Origin: Limnobacter olei
GTDB lineage: Bacteria > Pseudomonadota > Gammaproteobacteria > Burkholderiales > Burkholderiaceae_B
NCBI RefSeq assembly: GCF_029087225.1
Contig: NZ_JARFJD010000002.1
Coordinates: 62,001 to 126,000, forward strand
Reading direction: 5' to 3'
DNA length: 64,000 nucleotides
Shown piece by piece: positions 16,009 through 24,994 of the stretch. The translations under genes were made by a program, and so were the position numbers. The notes beneath the pieces were generated by a model, which saw nothing but the letters and a program-made list of their open reading frames with translations, was not told the origin of the DNA and searched no databases. Numbering within the stretch: position 1 is the first letter of the stretch; the number at the start of each line of letters is the position of its first letter.

Positions 16009-17118
16009 TCATTCCACACTCGTGCTGCACTCTGCAGCACTGGGTGTGTGGTGGCAGCGCACCTTTTTAAGCAGGCTCATCATGCGTTTGTCGTACACGC
16101 CTTCTTGGGTTAATTGAACCCGCGCCTGCTGCATCATCACATTGTATTTTTCCTGATCCACTGGTGTCACGTTCATCCAGTATTTGGCAGGCACCTGCTT
16201 CTCAATCAGCCTGACAGCATCCAGCGCTTGATCAATAAAGCCCAAGCCAAACTTGCGCATTTTTTTCAAACGCTCATCGAGGTCTGGAATTTCTTTCTCC
16301 AAGCGCGTGCGGTTGATAATGGCCGAACCTGTTACGTTCAACAGCGGCATTTTGTAAACACCACCCTTGGTGCCCAATCCTCGGTACAACTCAAGCGGTG
16401 CAAAGGCAACGGCTGGTGCCGCAACAATATCAACCACACCATTGTTGAATTTTTGTGCAAAGTTTGTAATGTCACTTGGCACAGCCTGCGCGCCCAACTG
16501 CTGAATCATCTTGGCCTGGCTTTTGTCCCAGTCCATCACTGCAACTTTTTTTCCCGCAGCTTTTTCAATCGAGTCAATGGACCTGTCATTCACCATCACA
16601 TAGGCTGCGCCCAGCGGAGCCATTCCCACCACCTGATATTTGCCTTGAATTGACAGGTCATATAGCGCATCGTTGCCCATCAGCACCTGCAACGCTGTTT
16701 TGACATGATCGTACGATGGCAACGCACCCACAGCATCAAAGCTGCCCATGAAGGGATTGAACAAACGCGCACGCAAGGTGGTCATGCCCACCGCTTCGCA
16801 CTGCCCTGTTCGGAAAGACTCTGCCGCCACCGTCTCGTTGGTGTGAGGAATCAACTCAGCAAACACATTCCACTTGCGTGCTTCCAAAGCAATGTCTTGT
16901 GCCACGCTGAACACGGGACCAGCCTTGCCCAAAATATCGAAAATGCAAATCTTGATGTGCAGGGGTTTGTCCAGTGGCTTCATTTCTTTCATGAGCTGAC
17001 GAGACACATTGCCGATGAGGTTAGGCGGAATTTCCGGTCCCTTGACCTGTGAAAATGCAGGCGTGGAAATCACAATTCCAACAAAAGCCAGTGACGCAAG
17101 CAGAAAGCGGGTGAGCAT
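16009..17118 (-). CDS. AdeT/TRAP-like periplasmic solute-binding protein
   Basis: Periplasmic binding-protein-like protein (369 aa from the ATG at 17118, which follows GGAA and begins a signal peptide MLTRFLLASLAFVGIVIS). The body resembles the AdeT1/2 proteins (putative solute-binding family, TRAP DctP fold): KICIFDILGKAGPVFSVAQD, AESFRTGQCEAVGMTTLRAR, and MAPLGAAYVMVNDRS. AdeT was named for an association with drug efflux in Acinetobacter, but a binding role is more likely. No TRAP membrane subunits are adjacent, so it is an orphan. It is convergent with the ceramidase gene, 31 bases apart. Confidence 0.78.
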   Translation of the reverse strand: MLTRFLLASLAFVGIVISTPAFSQVKGPEIPPNLIGNVSRQLMKEMKPLDKPLHIKICIFDILGKAGPVFSVAQDIALEARKWNVFAELIPHTNETVAAESFRTGQCEAVGMTTLRARLFNPFMGSFDAVGALPSYDHVKTALQVLMGNDALYDLSIQGKYQVVGMAPLGAAYVMVNDRSIDSIEKAAGKKVAVMDWDKSQAKMIQQLGAQAVPSDITNFAQKFNNGVVDIVAAPAVAFAPLELYRGLGTKGGVYKMPLLNVTGSAIINRTRLEKEIPDLDERLKKMRKFGLGFIDQALDAVRLIEKQVPAKYWMNVTPVDQEKYNVMMQQARVQLTQEGVYDKRMMSLLKKVRCHHTPSAAECSTSVE

Positions 17119-17225
17119 GGCGGTGTTCCAGTGAGGGAAAAAAGTACTGCAACACAGATGTAACTGAGCGGTCACATCATCGACCATTCGCGGCGCATGG
17201 TCAATCATGCGCCGCAACATGCCTT

Positions 17226-19382
17226 CTAAAAATCAAGCGAAGCCGACACGGTCAAGGTGCGCGGGTTACCAATCGTCAAGTAACCCGAACCTGGGAAGCC
17301 ACCCGCTGAAGCCCAGTAATTTCGATCAGTTACGTTGTCCAAACGTGCACGCAGGGTCAATGCTTGCTGGTTACCCACTGGCATCACGTACCGCACCCCA
17401 AAATCCAGACGGGTCCATGAAGGTAGTTCCTGCGTATTGCTTGCATTGGCGTACTGACTACTGGTGTAAATTGCGCGGGTCTCGAACGCTAGCCCCTGCA
17501 TTTGTTCAGGGCTCCATTCAAGGCCTAAATTGGCCTGTGTAGAGGGTGCACCAATCGCATCGCGGCCGTCGGCATCCGTGTTCAGAATACTCAAACCACC
17601 CAGTACTGTGACTGTTTTGCTGGCTTTGCCGAACGCCATAATTTCCAGACCTTCATTGGTTTGGTCGCCCACTTGTGAAAATGTGTTGGAACTGTCAATG
17701 CCGTAGTTGGGTTTTTCACTTTGAAACACCGACACAGAGCCGCCCATGCTACCGCCGTCATATTTCACACCCAGCTCAACTTGCTCCGTAATGTAAGGTT
17801 TGAACACAGTTCCTGCATTGGCCACAGGCGCACCTGCGCCAGTAGTGGCAGGCGCAGTGTCACCCCTCACCAATCCTTCAATGTAGTTGGCGTAGACCGA
17901 GTACTGGGGGCTCAGCTTGAACACCACACCGGCCACAGGGGTAGTGGCATTCTCTGCATAATTTGCAGTCTGAGCCCCTGTGTTGCCATCAAAACTAGTG
18001 GCTTCAATTTGCTGGTGACGCGCACCTACGGTCAGCAACAATCGCTCATTCAAAAATGCCATGGTGTCTGCTACAGCGAGGCTTGAAGTTTCTGTTTTCT
18101 CGGTCAGCAAGGGATTATTGAAATTGCCACTGGGGAATGCGCCTAGTGCGGGTTCGGGAACTGGTGTTGGATTGTAGATGTTGTTCGAAAAACCGGTAAA
18201 GCTGGAAAAATCAAACGCATTTTTTGATTCGAGTTCAAACACCGAGGCGGAGGTACTCACCGTATGCTTCACCCCAGCAGCGTTGAACTTAAAGCGCAAA
18301 CCTGCCTCGGCAGTTTGCACGGAGTCTTCACGCACATTGGCAAAACGCAAGGCGTTGGTATTCCCCCGTTCATCCACCACGGTGGGGTTGGAAAAATTCC
18401 CGGCCTCATTACTTTCGCGCAAACCACCAGCCAACCAGCCAGTCACAGTTTCATTGAAATCATATTCAGCACGCACTGTGCCAAATGCGTCCTCCGCATT
18501 GGAAAAGGTCCAAGGCTGCGCAATGCTGCGATCTGCGCGCGGCGTGGCTGGAATAGCCAACCCTGCCGCAATCGTAATGTTGGGCTGCGAGGCCTGTAAC
18601 TTGTGCTCTTGGTAGCCCAAGTCTGCTGAAACTCTCAGTTTATCTCGACGAAAATCCGCACCCAAAGCCAACAGGGTTAGTTCACGCGATTCGCCATCCA
18701 CATTGGTATCCCCATCGCGCTTGGCAACTGATGCGCGCAAACCTGTGGAGCCCTCATTGAAACGGCGCGCGAAATCGCCTGCAAGGTAAGCCTCTCCGCC
18801 ATCCTGCACACCCACTGTAGCCTGATTGATGTCGTAATTCGGCGCACGCTTGGGCACCACATTGATGGCGCCACCCAAACCGCTGCCACCGGGCGCAGCA
18901 CCATTCAAAAATGCATTTGCACCACGCAATACTTCGACTCGCTCCACCAATTCCGAAGCAATGTACTGGCGTGGCAACAAACCATACAAACCGTTGTACG
19001 ACATGTCGTCTGAAAAAATGGGCAAACCGCGCACCAAATACACTTGCTGAAAATTACCGAAACCACGCGCGACGCGCACTGCCGGGTCATTCAGCAACAC
19101 CTCGCCGACACTGGCGGCTTGCTGGTCTTGAATCAACTTCGAGGTATAGCTTGTCAGGTTGAACGGTGTATCCATGTTCGATTGCGTGCCCAACAAACCG
19201 ACACGTCCGCCTGCCGCAACCTGTCCGCCCGCGTATTCAGGTGCCAAACCCTCGGCGGATGCATCGGCACTGGCATTGACCTGTACTGCAGGCAATTCCG
19301 TTGTTTGGGCGAATGCATTGGACGACAGGGCTGAAAATACTGCGAGAGCCAACAAGCTGGCTTTGGGATTCGGGGAGGTCAT
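17226..19382 (-). CDS. TonB-dependent siderophore receptor
   Basis: 718-aa outer-membrane receptor with signal peptide ending AFAQ, plug (TSKLIQDQQAASVGEVLLNDPAVRV; VYLVRGLPIFSDDM; VERVEVLRGANAFLNG; GGAINVVPKRA) and barrel ending LTVSASLDF with terminal Phe. The plug wording is that of ferric-siderophore receptors. A near-consensus Fur box lies 33 bases upstream, so iron repression is expected. No siderophore biosynthesis or ABC importer is adjacent. Confidence 0.92.
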   Translation of the reverse strand: MTSPNPKASLLALAVFSALSSNAFAQTTELPAVQVNASADASAEGLAPEYAGGQVAAGGRVGLLGTQSNMDTPFNLTSYTSKLIQDQQAASVGEVLLNDPAVRVARGFGNFQQVYLVRGLPIFSDDMSYNGLYGLLPRQYIASELVERVEVLRGANAFLNGAAPGGSGLGGAINVVPKRAPNYDINQATVGVQDGGEAYLAGDFARRFNEGSTGLRASVAKRDGDTNVDGESRELTLLALGADFRRDKLRVSADLGYQEHKLQASQPNITIAAGLAIPATPRADRSIAQPWTFSNAEDAFGTVRAEYDFNETVTGWLAGGLRESNEAGNFSNPTVVDERGNTNALRFANVREDSVQTAEAGLRFKFNAAGVKHTVSTSASVFELESKNAFDFSSFTGFSNNIYNPTPVPEPALGAFPSGNFNNPLLTEKTETSSLAVADTMAFLNERLLLTVGARHQQIEATSFDGNTGAQTANYAENATTPVAGVVFKLSPQYSVYANYIEGLVRGDTAPATTGAGAPVANAGTVFKPYITEQVELGVKYDGGSMGGSVSVFQSEKPNYGIDSSNTFSQVGDQTNEGLEIMAFGKASKTVTVLGGLSILNTDADGRDAIGAPSTQANLGLEWSPEQMQGLAFETRAIYTSSQYANASNTQELPSWTRLDFGVRYVMPVGNQQALTLRARLDNVTDRNYWASAGGFPGSGYLTIGNPRTLTVSASLDF

Positions 19383-19414
19383 GAGAAACTTCGAAGAATG
19401 GACGACCAGCCAAT

Positions 19415-19433
19415 TATAATGATAATTATTATT
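19415..19433. promoter_or_regulatory. Fur box upstream of the siderophore receptor
   Basis: TATAATGATAATTATTATT matches 16 of 19 positions of the consensus GATAATGATAATCATTATC and overlaps the expected promoter of the receptor gene. Confidence 0.85.
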
Positions 19434-19519
19434 ATTTGTATTAACAAAAGTTAAATTTCACTGACTTTATTGCCTGAAACACGGGAAGAAGGGGTCGGGC
19501 AATATAAAAATATTGCGAG

Positions 19520-19533
19520 TTCTGAATTCAGAA
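19520..19533. promoter_or_regulatory. operator-like palindrome upstream of pqqA
   Basis: Perfect 14-base palindrome TTCTGAATTCAGAA flanked on both sides by AATATT, 73 bases before the pqqA start. Nearly the same dyad occurs at 22399, 29455 and 29496 around the acyl-CoA cluster. Binding by the GntR regulator at 24276 is inferred. Confidence 0.6.
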
Positions 19534-19606
19534 TGTAATATTGAATCGTGATTAATTCACGTTGCAAGCCCTTAGGGCTTTCTATTCAATTTGCGAGGAG
19601 ACATTC

Positions 19607-19681
19607 ATGACTTGGACAACACCGGCATTCGTAGACATGCGATTTGGCTTTGAAATCACCATGTACATTGCGAATCGATAA
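19607..19681 (+). CDS. pqqA: PqqA, coenzyme PQQ precursor peptide (24 aa)
   Basis: A 24-residue peptide reading [14 protein letters not shown], then FEITMY, then IANR. It matches PqqA throughout, including the conserved Glu16 and Tyr20 (E-x3-Y) that PqqE crosslinks with PqqD as chaperone to start pyrroloquinoline quinone synthesis. GAGGAG lies 6 bases before the ATG and a strong terminator follows 25 bases after the stop. No pqqB, pqqC, pqqD or pqqE is in the window: the next gene is a convergent AEC transporter. So this is a stand-alone pqqA; the processing genes must be elsewhere. The upstream palindrome links it to the neighbouring acyl-CoA cluster. Confidence 0.95.
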   Translation: MTWTTPAFVDMRFGFEITMYIANR

Positions 19682-19705
19682 TCAGCAATCCGTTACTCTG
19701 GTTTT

Positions 19706-19736
19706 ACAAGGGGTGTCCCCTCACCCCTTGTTTTTT
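19706..19736 (+). terminator. strong terminator after pqqA
   Basis: ACAAGGGGTG / CACCCCTTGT, ten perfect pairs around TCCCCT, followed by a T-run. It ends the pqqA transcript as a monocistronic unit of roughly 150-200 bases. Confidence 0.9.
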
Positions 19737-19741
19737 GTAGA

Positions 19742-20713
19742 TCAGAGCATCCACTTCACCGCGGCTGAAAAAGTAATAAATGCAATTACCGTCGAAAACA
19801 GCACAATCTGGGCAATTCGCCTGGAATCTGCTTCAAACTTTTCAGCAAGCACCGTAATACTGCTAGCGCTAGGCAAGGCCGCAACAAGTACCAGCACAGT
19901 CAACGCCTGAGCCGACAAGTCAAAACCCATTTGCATGTAGCCATAGCCAACGCCCAGCACCAGCAAGGGGTGAACAATCAATTTGTAAAAAACCACCAGG
20001 TGAATATCACCCAGATTAAAACGCCCTGGGGGTGCAGCATTGGCCGTCGCAATCGCTGGCGGCCGGGCCAACATTGCACCAATTGTAAACAGCGCAATCG
20101 GCGAACAGGAATTGGCAAACATCTTGATGATCTGGTCCACAGGCTCGTAAAACCGGAATGCTGTGGCTGAGCAAATGGCGCCCAGCACCACCGCCCAAGG
20201 CAAGGGATTAAACAGCACACCTCTCATTGCTTTCTTCGCAGCATCCATCGCACCGCCATCGCCATGCTGCCCCAAACGGGACAATGCGATACACAGTGAA
20301 GAAGTAATAATCATGTCGATTGAAATCGACACAACAGCAGGCCCGACCCCATCGGCTCCGACCAGCGACACCAGAATTGGCATGCCCATGAAACCAGAAT
20401 TCGGGAAAGCCGCCACCAAAGCACCAAATGCGGCGTTGTTCCAGTTGGTAGTGCCACGCCGCGTTGTTGCAACCGTCAGGAACACCATGAGCAAGGCGCA
20501 CACCAAGTACACAACGATGGTGTGCGGGTCGAACAACTCGCCTACATCCATATTGGACGCGAACTGAAACAACATACTGGGCAATGCAAAATACAACACA
20601 AAAGCATTCAAACCCGGAATGGCACCCAAGGGCAGCAACCCGCCGCGAGTCGCAAGATAACCGCACAGAATCAGCGCGAAAAAAGGCAGGGTAACCAGAA
20701 AGATTTGTTGCAT
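19742..20713 (-). CDS. AEC family (auxin efflux carrier-like) transporter
   Basis: 323-aa inner-membrane protein with about ten hydrophobic segments and AEC family features: LPFFALILCGYLATRGG at the N-terminus, YFALPSMLFQFAS, FPNSGFMGMPI and the C-terminal repeat KLIVHPLLVLGVGY / LPSASSITVLAEKF. Bacterial members (MdcF-like) carry malonate, malate or other carboxylates. Lying next to the acyl-CoA synthetase gene it may import the acid used by that cluster (inference). A terminator separates the two genes, and a half-site GAATTCAGA lies at 20726. Confidence 0.88.
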   Translation of the reverse strand: MQQIFLVTLPFFALILCGYLATRGGLLPLGAIPGLNAFVLYFALPSMLFQFASNMDVGELFDPHTIVVYLVCALLMVFLTVATTRRGTTNWNNAAFGALVAAFPNSGFMGMPILVSLVGADGVGPAVVSISIDMIITSSLCIALSRLGQHGDGGAMDAAKKAMRGVLFNPLPWAVVLGAICSATAFRFYEPVDQIIKMFANSCSPIALFTIGAMLARPPAIATANAAPPGRFNLGDIHLVVFYKLIVHPLLVLGVGYGYMQMGFDLSAQALTVLVLVAALPSASSITVLAEKFEADSRRIAQIVLFSTVIAFITFSAAVKWML

Positions 20714-20735
20714 CTGGAGTGAATAGAATTCAGAT

Positions 20736-20762
20736 TGAAAAAAGGCGACTCAGAGTCGCCTT
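20736..20762 (-). terminator. terminator after the acyl-CoA synthetase gene
   Basis: AAGGCGACT / AGTCGCCTT stem (20742-20762) with T6 on the minus strand. It lies between the synthetase stop and the AEC start. Confidence 0.8.
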
Positions 20763-20774
20763 GCCGAGTATGAA

Positions 20775-22343
20775 TCAGGCCACAGCAGCAGTGGCACTAA
20801 CCAACTTTTGCCTCAGTATACGATGAAGAATCTTGCCAGTTGCAGTGCGGGGCATTTCATCGTCTTGAATGAATACGATTGAAGTCGGGCATTTAAATCC
20901 CGCAAGCCTTTCCCTGCACCAGGTTTTCAATTCAACATCCGTCAATTGCTGGCCTTGGTGCAGCACCACCACAGCTTGAACCGTCTCGCCCCATTTGTCA
21001 TGTGGCACGCCAATCACGGCAACGTCCTTCACGCTCGGATGTGCTCCCACGGCAGCCTCTACCTCTGACGGATAAATGTTTTCTCCACCACTGATAATCA
21101 TGTTGCTTTTGCGATCCACCAACCAGATGTATCCATCAGAATCGCGACGGGCCATGTCACCAACCGAGCACCATGCGCCTCGAAATGCCTCTTTGGTTTT
21201 GGCCTCGTTCTGCCAATAGCCACTGAACACATAAGATGTTCTGGAAAACAGTTCGCCGACTTCGCCATCTACCACCTCGACACCCTGTTCATCCAGAATA
21301 CGGATTGCGCCACTGCCTGCCCATTCGCGTCCTACCGAGCCAAGCTTGGAAATTTGCTCTTCCGGACGCAGCAAGGTAACCCAACCCGCTTCTGTTGAAC
21401 CGTAGAGCTCGTACAGTTTGCCGTTCTTGAAATAATCCAGAATGGCCAGCTTCGTGTCTTTCCTGGCCGGGGCTGAAGAAATCAATAACTTGCCCACGCT
21501 GCTCATGTCGTATTTCGCTTTTACCTCTTCTGGCAAAGACAAAATCATGATGTAGTGCGTGGGCACGAGCGAAGTGAATGTCACCTTGTCCTTGGAAAGA
21601 ATATGCAAAAGGTTCTCGGGGTTGAAACTTTTGCTGTCATCGATAATACAGGCGCCACCCACATGTAAAAAAGTAGTGGCAAAGTACAAGGAATTGGCAT
21701 GGCACAGCGGCATGACCAGCAAAGCGATGTCATCACGCGTAAAACCCATTTCCAGGGCAGTGGCCATCGCAATGAGGGTGCTGCCCTCATGCTGGCGTAT
21801 TGCCCCTTTCGGCCGTCCGGTTGTGCCCGACGTGTACATCAAGGCACACATGTCCTCAGCTGCCACTGCGTCGAACTCACAGGGCCAGGTCCCGCGGGCA
21901 ACAACCGATTCATATGAGACCCAACCTGCTGGAACCGAGTCTCCCAAGGCAATGAAGCGACCCTCTGGCAATGCCAGCTGACCACGCACCGAATCCACCA
22001 CGGAGGTGAAATCAGCGCCAGCAATCATGCAACTTGTTCTGCAGTCGGCCAAGATGTATTCAATTTCCGGACCACTTAACCTGAAATTCAGCGGCACCGC
22101 CACCAGGCCGGCACGCGCAAGGCCCACATACAGTTCCATCCACTCCACACAGTTGTATGCCAACAAGGCGACACGGTCACCTCGCTGCAGACCCAAATCG
22201 CGCAGGGCCGAGGCCAGTTTGCCTGCACGTTCATTCAGATCCTTGTAGGACAGCGAACGACGCGAGTCGCGGGCTGCCATCCTTTGGGGATGAAGCCGTG
22301 CATGGGTTTGCACTGCGTCCGAGATTGTCATCAGTTGACTCAT
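20775..22343 (-). CDS. acyl-CoA synthetase (AMP-forming, LvaE-like role)
   Basis: 522-aa ANL-superfamily ligase. The P-loop YTSGTTGRPKG is at residues 170-180, the A5 motif YELYGSTEAGW and the A7/A8 hinge GDMARRDSDGYIWLVDRKSNMIISGGENIYP are intact, and the catalytic Lys is in PRTATGKILHR near the C-terminus. It activates a carboxylic acid to the CoA thioester with ATP. GAGGAG lies 9 bases before ATG. Divergent from the ThDP lyase gene with a shared 148-base region holding an operator palindrome. In the levulinate pathway LvaE has this role; the acid used here is unknown. Confidence 0.92.
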   Translation of the reverse strand: MSQLMTISDAVQTHARLHPQRMAARDSRRSLSYKDLNERAGKLASALRDLGLQRGDRVALLAYNCVEWMELYVGLARAGLVAVPLNFRLSGPEIEYILADCRTSCMIAGADFTSVVDSVRGQLALPEGRFIALGDSVPAGWVSYESVVARGTWPCEFDAVAAEDMCALMYTSGTTGRPKGAIRQHEGSTLIAMATALEMGFTRDDIALLVMPLCHANSLYFATTFLHVGGACIIDDSKSFNPENLLHILSKDKVTFTSLVPTHYIMILSLPEEVKAKYDMSSVGKLLISSAPARKDTKLAILDYFKNGKLYELYGSTEAGWVTLLRPEEQISKLGSVGREWAGSGAIRILDEQGVEVVDGEVGELFSRTSYVFSGYWQNEAKTKEAFRGAWCSVGDMARRDSDGYIWLVDRKSNMIISGGENIYPSEVEAAVGAHPSVKDVAVIGVPHDKWGETVQAVVVLHQGQQLTDVELKTWCRERLAGFKCPTSIVFIQDDEMPRTATGKILHRILRQKLVSATAAVA

Positions 22344-22398
22344 GTCCCAAGTCTCCTCAATTGAGTTCTAATTTAAAAATAATTCACGAAATTCTATA

Positions 22399-22412
22399 TT
22401 CCGAATTCAGAA
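22399..22412. promoter_or_regulatory. operator-like palindrome in the synthetase/lyase divergent promoter
   Basis: TTCCGAATTCAGAA, one base different from the perfect palindrome at 19520, with similar AT-rich flanks (ATATT). It is positioned to control both divergent genes. Confidence 0.6.
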
Positions 22413-22491
22413 TGCGATATTATTTTAATCGAAATTCAAGGGTTTGCAAGCACAGATCAAACCGCCGACACCAGAACGAGGAGACAAGCCC

Positions 22492-24231
22492 ATGGGCACA
22501 ATGCAAATTTCAGATCACAGTTCAGCCGCCTTAATTGCCCGCTTCTTGAAAGCCCGGGGTGTTAAAAGGGTGTACGCCCTATGCGGCGGGCACATCATGC
22601 CCATCTGGATGCGGCTGGACACTGAAGGCATTCAAATCATTGACGTGCGTGACGAACGCGCCGCCGTCTACATGGCCCATGCCGAGGCGCAGTTGACTGG
22701 TGGACTGGGTGTGGCCATGGTCACTGCAGGCCCTGGCGTTACCAACGCGATGACAGGCATTGCGAATGCCAATGTGGCGCGTGCCTCGGTGCTGGTACTT
22801 TCCGGCACCCCCCCCACCTATCAGGAAAACCGTGGCGCCTTGCAGGACATGGTGCACACCGATCTTGTTCGATCCATTACCCGCTATGCGAAAACAGTGC
22901 GTGAACCCGACCTGGTGCTACAGGAGCTCGATGAAGCGGTGTCGCGTGCGCTGGGGCACCATGGGGAACCTGGGCCGGTGTATCTTGATTTTCCGGTGAA
23001 TACGCTACGCAGTGAGGTACCGCAATCGACGGTCTTGCCGGAACATCTTGCTCCGAAAAAGAGACAGGACTTTTACGCCCCTCAGCATGTCATCGAACAG
23101 GCCATGGTGAAACTCTGGGCTGCAAAACGCCCATTGGTGATTACCGGTCGCGGGGCACAAGGTGCGGGCCCGGCGCTGAGCAAACTTTTAAGCCGCTTGA
23201 ATGCGGCATATCTGGACACCGGCGAAAGCCGGGGTCTTGTTTCAGAAGACCACCCCAGCGTTGTAGCCGCCATGCGTGGTGCCGTCATGGGGCAGGCTGA
23301 TGTGGTGCTGACCGTGGGCCGAAAACTCGATTTTCAATTGGCCTATGGATCTCCTGCAGTTTTTGGTGATGCCGAATTTATCCGAATCGCGGACTGTCCA
23401 AGCGAACTACGCGACAACCGGCGAGGCGCAGTGGAGGTATTCTCCACTCCCGCCCTGGCCATTGAGGCCATCCTGGCGTGTGCTGGGGACCGTGTCGCAT
23501 CCACGGATCAAAGCTGGATCAGCGGATTGCACCAACAACACAAAGAGCGCTCGGCGAAGTTGCTGGACAGCATGCGCAACGCCCCTGCTGGACAAGATGG
23601 GTTGATGCACCCCAACCGCCTGCTGTATGCCCTGCGCAAAGCCTTGCCCGAGAAATCAGTGGTGGTAGCAGACGGCGGCGACTTTTTGAGTTTCGCGCGT
23701 GTTGGGCTTCCCGCTACCACTTATCTTGATCCGGGCTCACTGGGTTGCATCGGGGTGGGCACACCCTTCGGCGTGGCGGCCAGCCTTGTCAAAACAGACC
23801 ACACCGTACTCGTCGCAACAGGTGACGGATCGTTCGGTTTCAACGCCATGGAAATGGACACCGCAGCGCGCCACAAAGCACCGGTTTTGATCGTTGTTGC
23901 CAACAACGGGGCCTGGGCCATCGAAGTGCGTGATCAGCAAGAGACTCATGGCCGTGTGTGCGGCACACGCCTGCAATTTGCCGACCATGCCGCCATGGCC
24001 AAGGCCTTTGGTTTGTACGCTGAACGCGTAGAACGCGCTGAAGACCTGGATGCGGCCATTGAACGTGCCATGGCCAACCGCCCTGCCCTTCTGGATGTTT
24101 TGGTCACGCCTGAAGCCGTGTCATCCGATGCAAAATCCGGCCTTGCCTGGGTGCCCGATTATCAGGCGCTTGCTGCGTGGGACAATGCAGAACGCGATTT
24201 ACGTTGCACACCGAATTCAAAGAAAGTGTGA
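22492..24231 (+). CDS. thiamine-diphosphate enzyme, 2-hydroxyacyl-CoA lyase-like
   Basis: 579-aa ThDP enzyme with the three domains of the acetolactate synthase/oxalyl-CoA decarboxylase superfamily. The cofactor-activating Glu55 is in VRDERAAVYMA; the ThDP/Mg motif runs from GDG (444-446) to NN (471-472). Full FAD or feedback features of ALS are not obvious. The pairing with an acyl-CoA synthetase suggests a 2-hydroxyacyl-CoA lyase, which would split a 2-hydroxyacyl-CoA into an aldehyde or ketone plus formyl-CoA; a decarboxylase cannot be excluded. ATG at 22492 was chosen because GAGGAG lies 9 bases upstream. The GntR gene follows after 44 bases. Confidence 0.8.
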   Translation: MGTMQISDHSSAALIARFLKARGVKRVYALCGGHIMPIWMRLDTEGIQIIDVRDERAAVYMAHAEAQLTGGLGVAMVTAGPGVTNAMTGIANANVARASVLVLSGTPPTYQENRGALQDMVHTDLVRSITRYAKTVREPDLVLQELDEAVSRALGHHGEPGPVYLDFPVNTLRSEVPQSTVLPEHLAPKKRQDFYAPQHVIEQAMVKLWAAKRPLVITGRGAQGAGPALSKLLSRLNAAYLDTGESRGLVSEDHPSVVAAMRGAVMGQADVVLTVGRKLDFQLAYGSPAVFGDAEFIRIADCPSELRDNRRGAVEVFSTPALAIEAILACAGDRVASTDQSWISGLHQQHKERSAKLLDSMRNAPAGQDGLMHPNRLLYALRKALPEKSVVVADGGDFLSFARVGLPATTYLDPGSLGCIGVGTPFGVAASLVKTDHTVLVATGDGSFGFNAMEMDTAARHKAPVLIVVANNGAWAIEVRDQQETHGRVCGTRLQFADHAAMAKAFGLYAERVERAEDLDAAIERAMANRPALLDVLVTPEAVSSDAKSGLAWVPDYQALAAWDNAERDLRCTPNSKKV

Positions 24232-24275
24232 TTTAATTGAGAAAAAACAATCGTTGTTTTGGGAGAATGCATTGT

Positions 24276-24992
24276 ATGAAGGCAATTGAAACAACGCCAA
24301 AGCTGGTGGAACAGGTTTACAAGGTATTGCTGGGTGAAATCTCGGGTGGAAACTTGCAGCCCGGAGCCCGAATCATTCAGGAACAACTGGCCAAAGAACT
24401 GGGTGTATCACGTCAGCCCATTCAGCAGGCACTGGCCCTGCTGAGAAGTCAAGGCGTGTTGATCGACGCGCCAGGCCGCGGCCTGCTGGTTGCCCCCCTT
24501 GATCCCGACTATGTGCGAAATATGTATGACATGCGGGCCGTCATTGAAGGTTTGGCTTGCCGCAGGGCAGCCGAACTGAGTGGCAAGAATGCAAAAGTGA
24601 AAGGGCTAACATTGATTAAAGCCGGTTTGAAAGCAGTCAGCAATCACTCCTTCAGGGAAATGATTGCCGCAGACATGGCTTTCCATCATTACATCTATCA
24701 CCTGGCTGAAAATCCATTGATCCCGCCGGCCATGGAATCGCATTGGCTGAATACCCAACGCGTGATGGGAGAAGTGTTGAAAAGTGAAGAACAGCCACGC
24801 AATGTGTGGAGCCAGCACGAAGCCATGCTGGAAGCGATCGTTGAAGGCGACGGTGAAACGGCTGAACGAATGGGCAGGGAACACATTACCCAAGCCGCTG
24901 ACTTCATGATCGAAAGATTGCTGGAAAACATGGCCAATTCAGCAGCACAGGAAGATGCCGTCAAGGGCAAACGCAAATTAATGCGCGCTTGA
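24276..24992 (+). CDS. GntR family regulator with FCD domain
   Basis: 238-aa regulator: N-terminal winged helix (GARIIQEQLAKELGVSRQPIQQALALLRSQGVL) and C-terminal all-helical FCD domain (MYDMRAVIEGLACRRAAEL; ADMAFHHYIYHLAENP; SQHEAMLEAIVEGDGETAERMGREHI). His and Asp residues there often bind a metal and a carboxylate ligand. Start at ATG 24276 with GGGAG upstream. It sits in the middle of the acyl-CoA cluster and is the obvious candidate to bind the TTCTGAATTCAGAA sites at 19520, 22399, 29455 and 29496. Confidence 0.9.
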   Translation: MKAIETTPKLVEQVYKVLLGEISGGNLQPGARIIQEQLAKELGVSRQPIQQALALLRSQGVLIDAPGRGLLVAPLDPDYVRNMYDMRAVIEGLACRRAAELSGKNAKVKGLTLIKAGLKAVSNHSFREMIAADMAFHHYIYHLAENPLIPPAMESHWLNTQRVMGEVLKSEEQPRNVWSQHEAMLEAIVEGDGETAERMGREHITQAADFMIERLLENMANSAAQEDAVKGKRKLMRA

Positions 24993-24994
24993 AC

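Noticed and set aside
16020-16045. Hairpin GTGCTGC/GCAGCAC as terminator between ceramidase and AdeT-like genes
   Set aside because: It lies within the coding end of the AdeT-like gene and lacks a T-run.
19511-19545. TTCTGAATTCAGAA as an ordinary restriction-like or chance palindrome
   Set aside because: Near copies recur at three other promoter positions in the same cluster, so chance is unlikely.
22444-22491. Longer N-terminus for the ThDP enzyme
   Set aside because: The added residues are Pro/Lys-rich with no fold, and GAGGAG fits ATG 22492.
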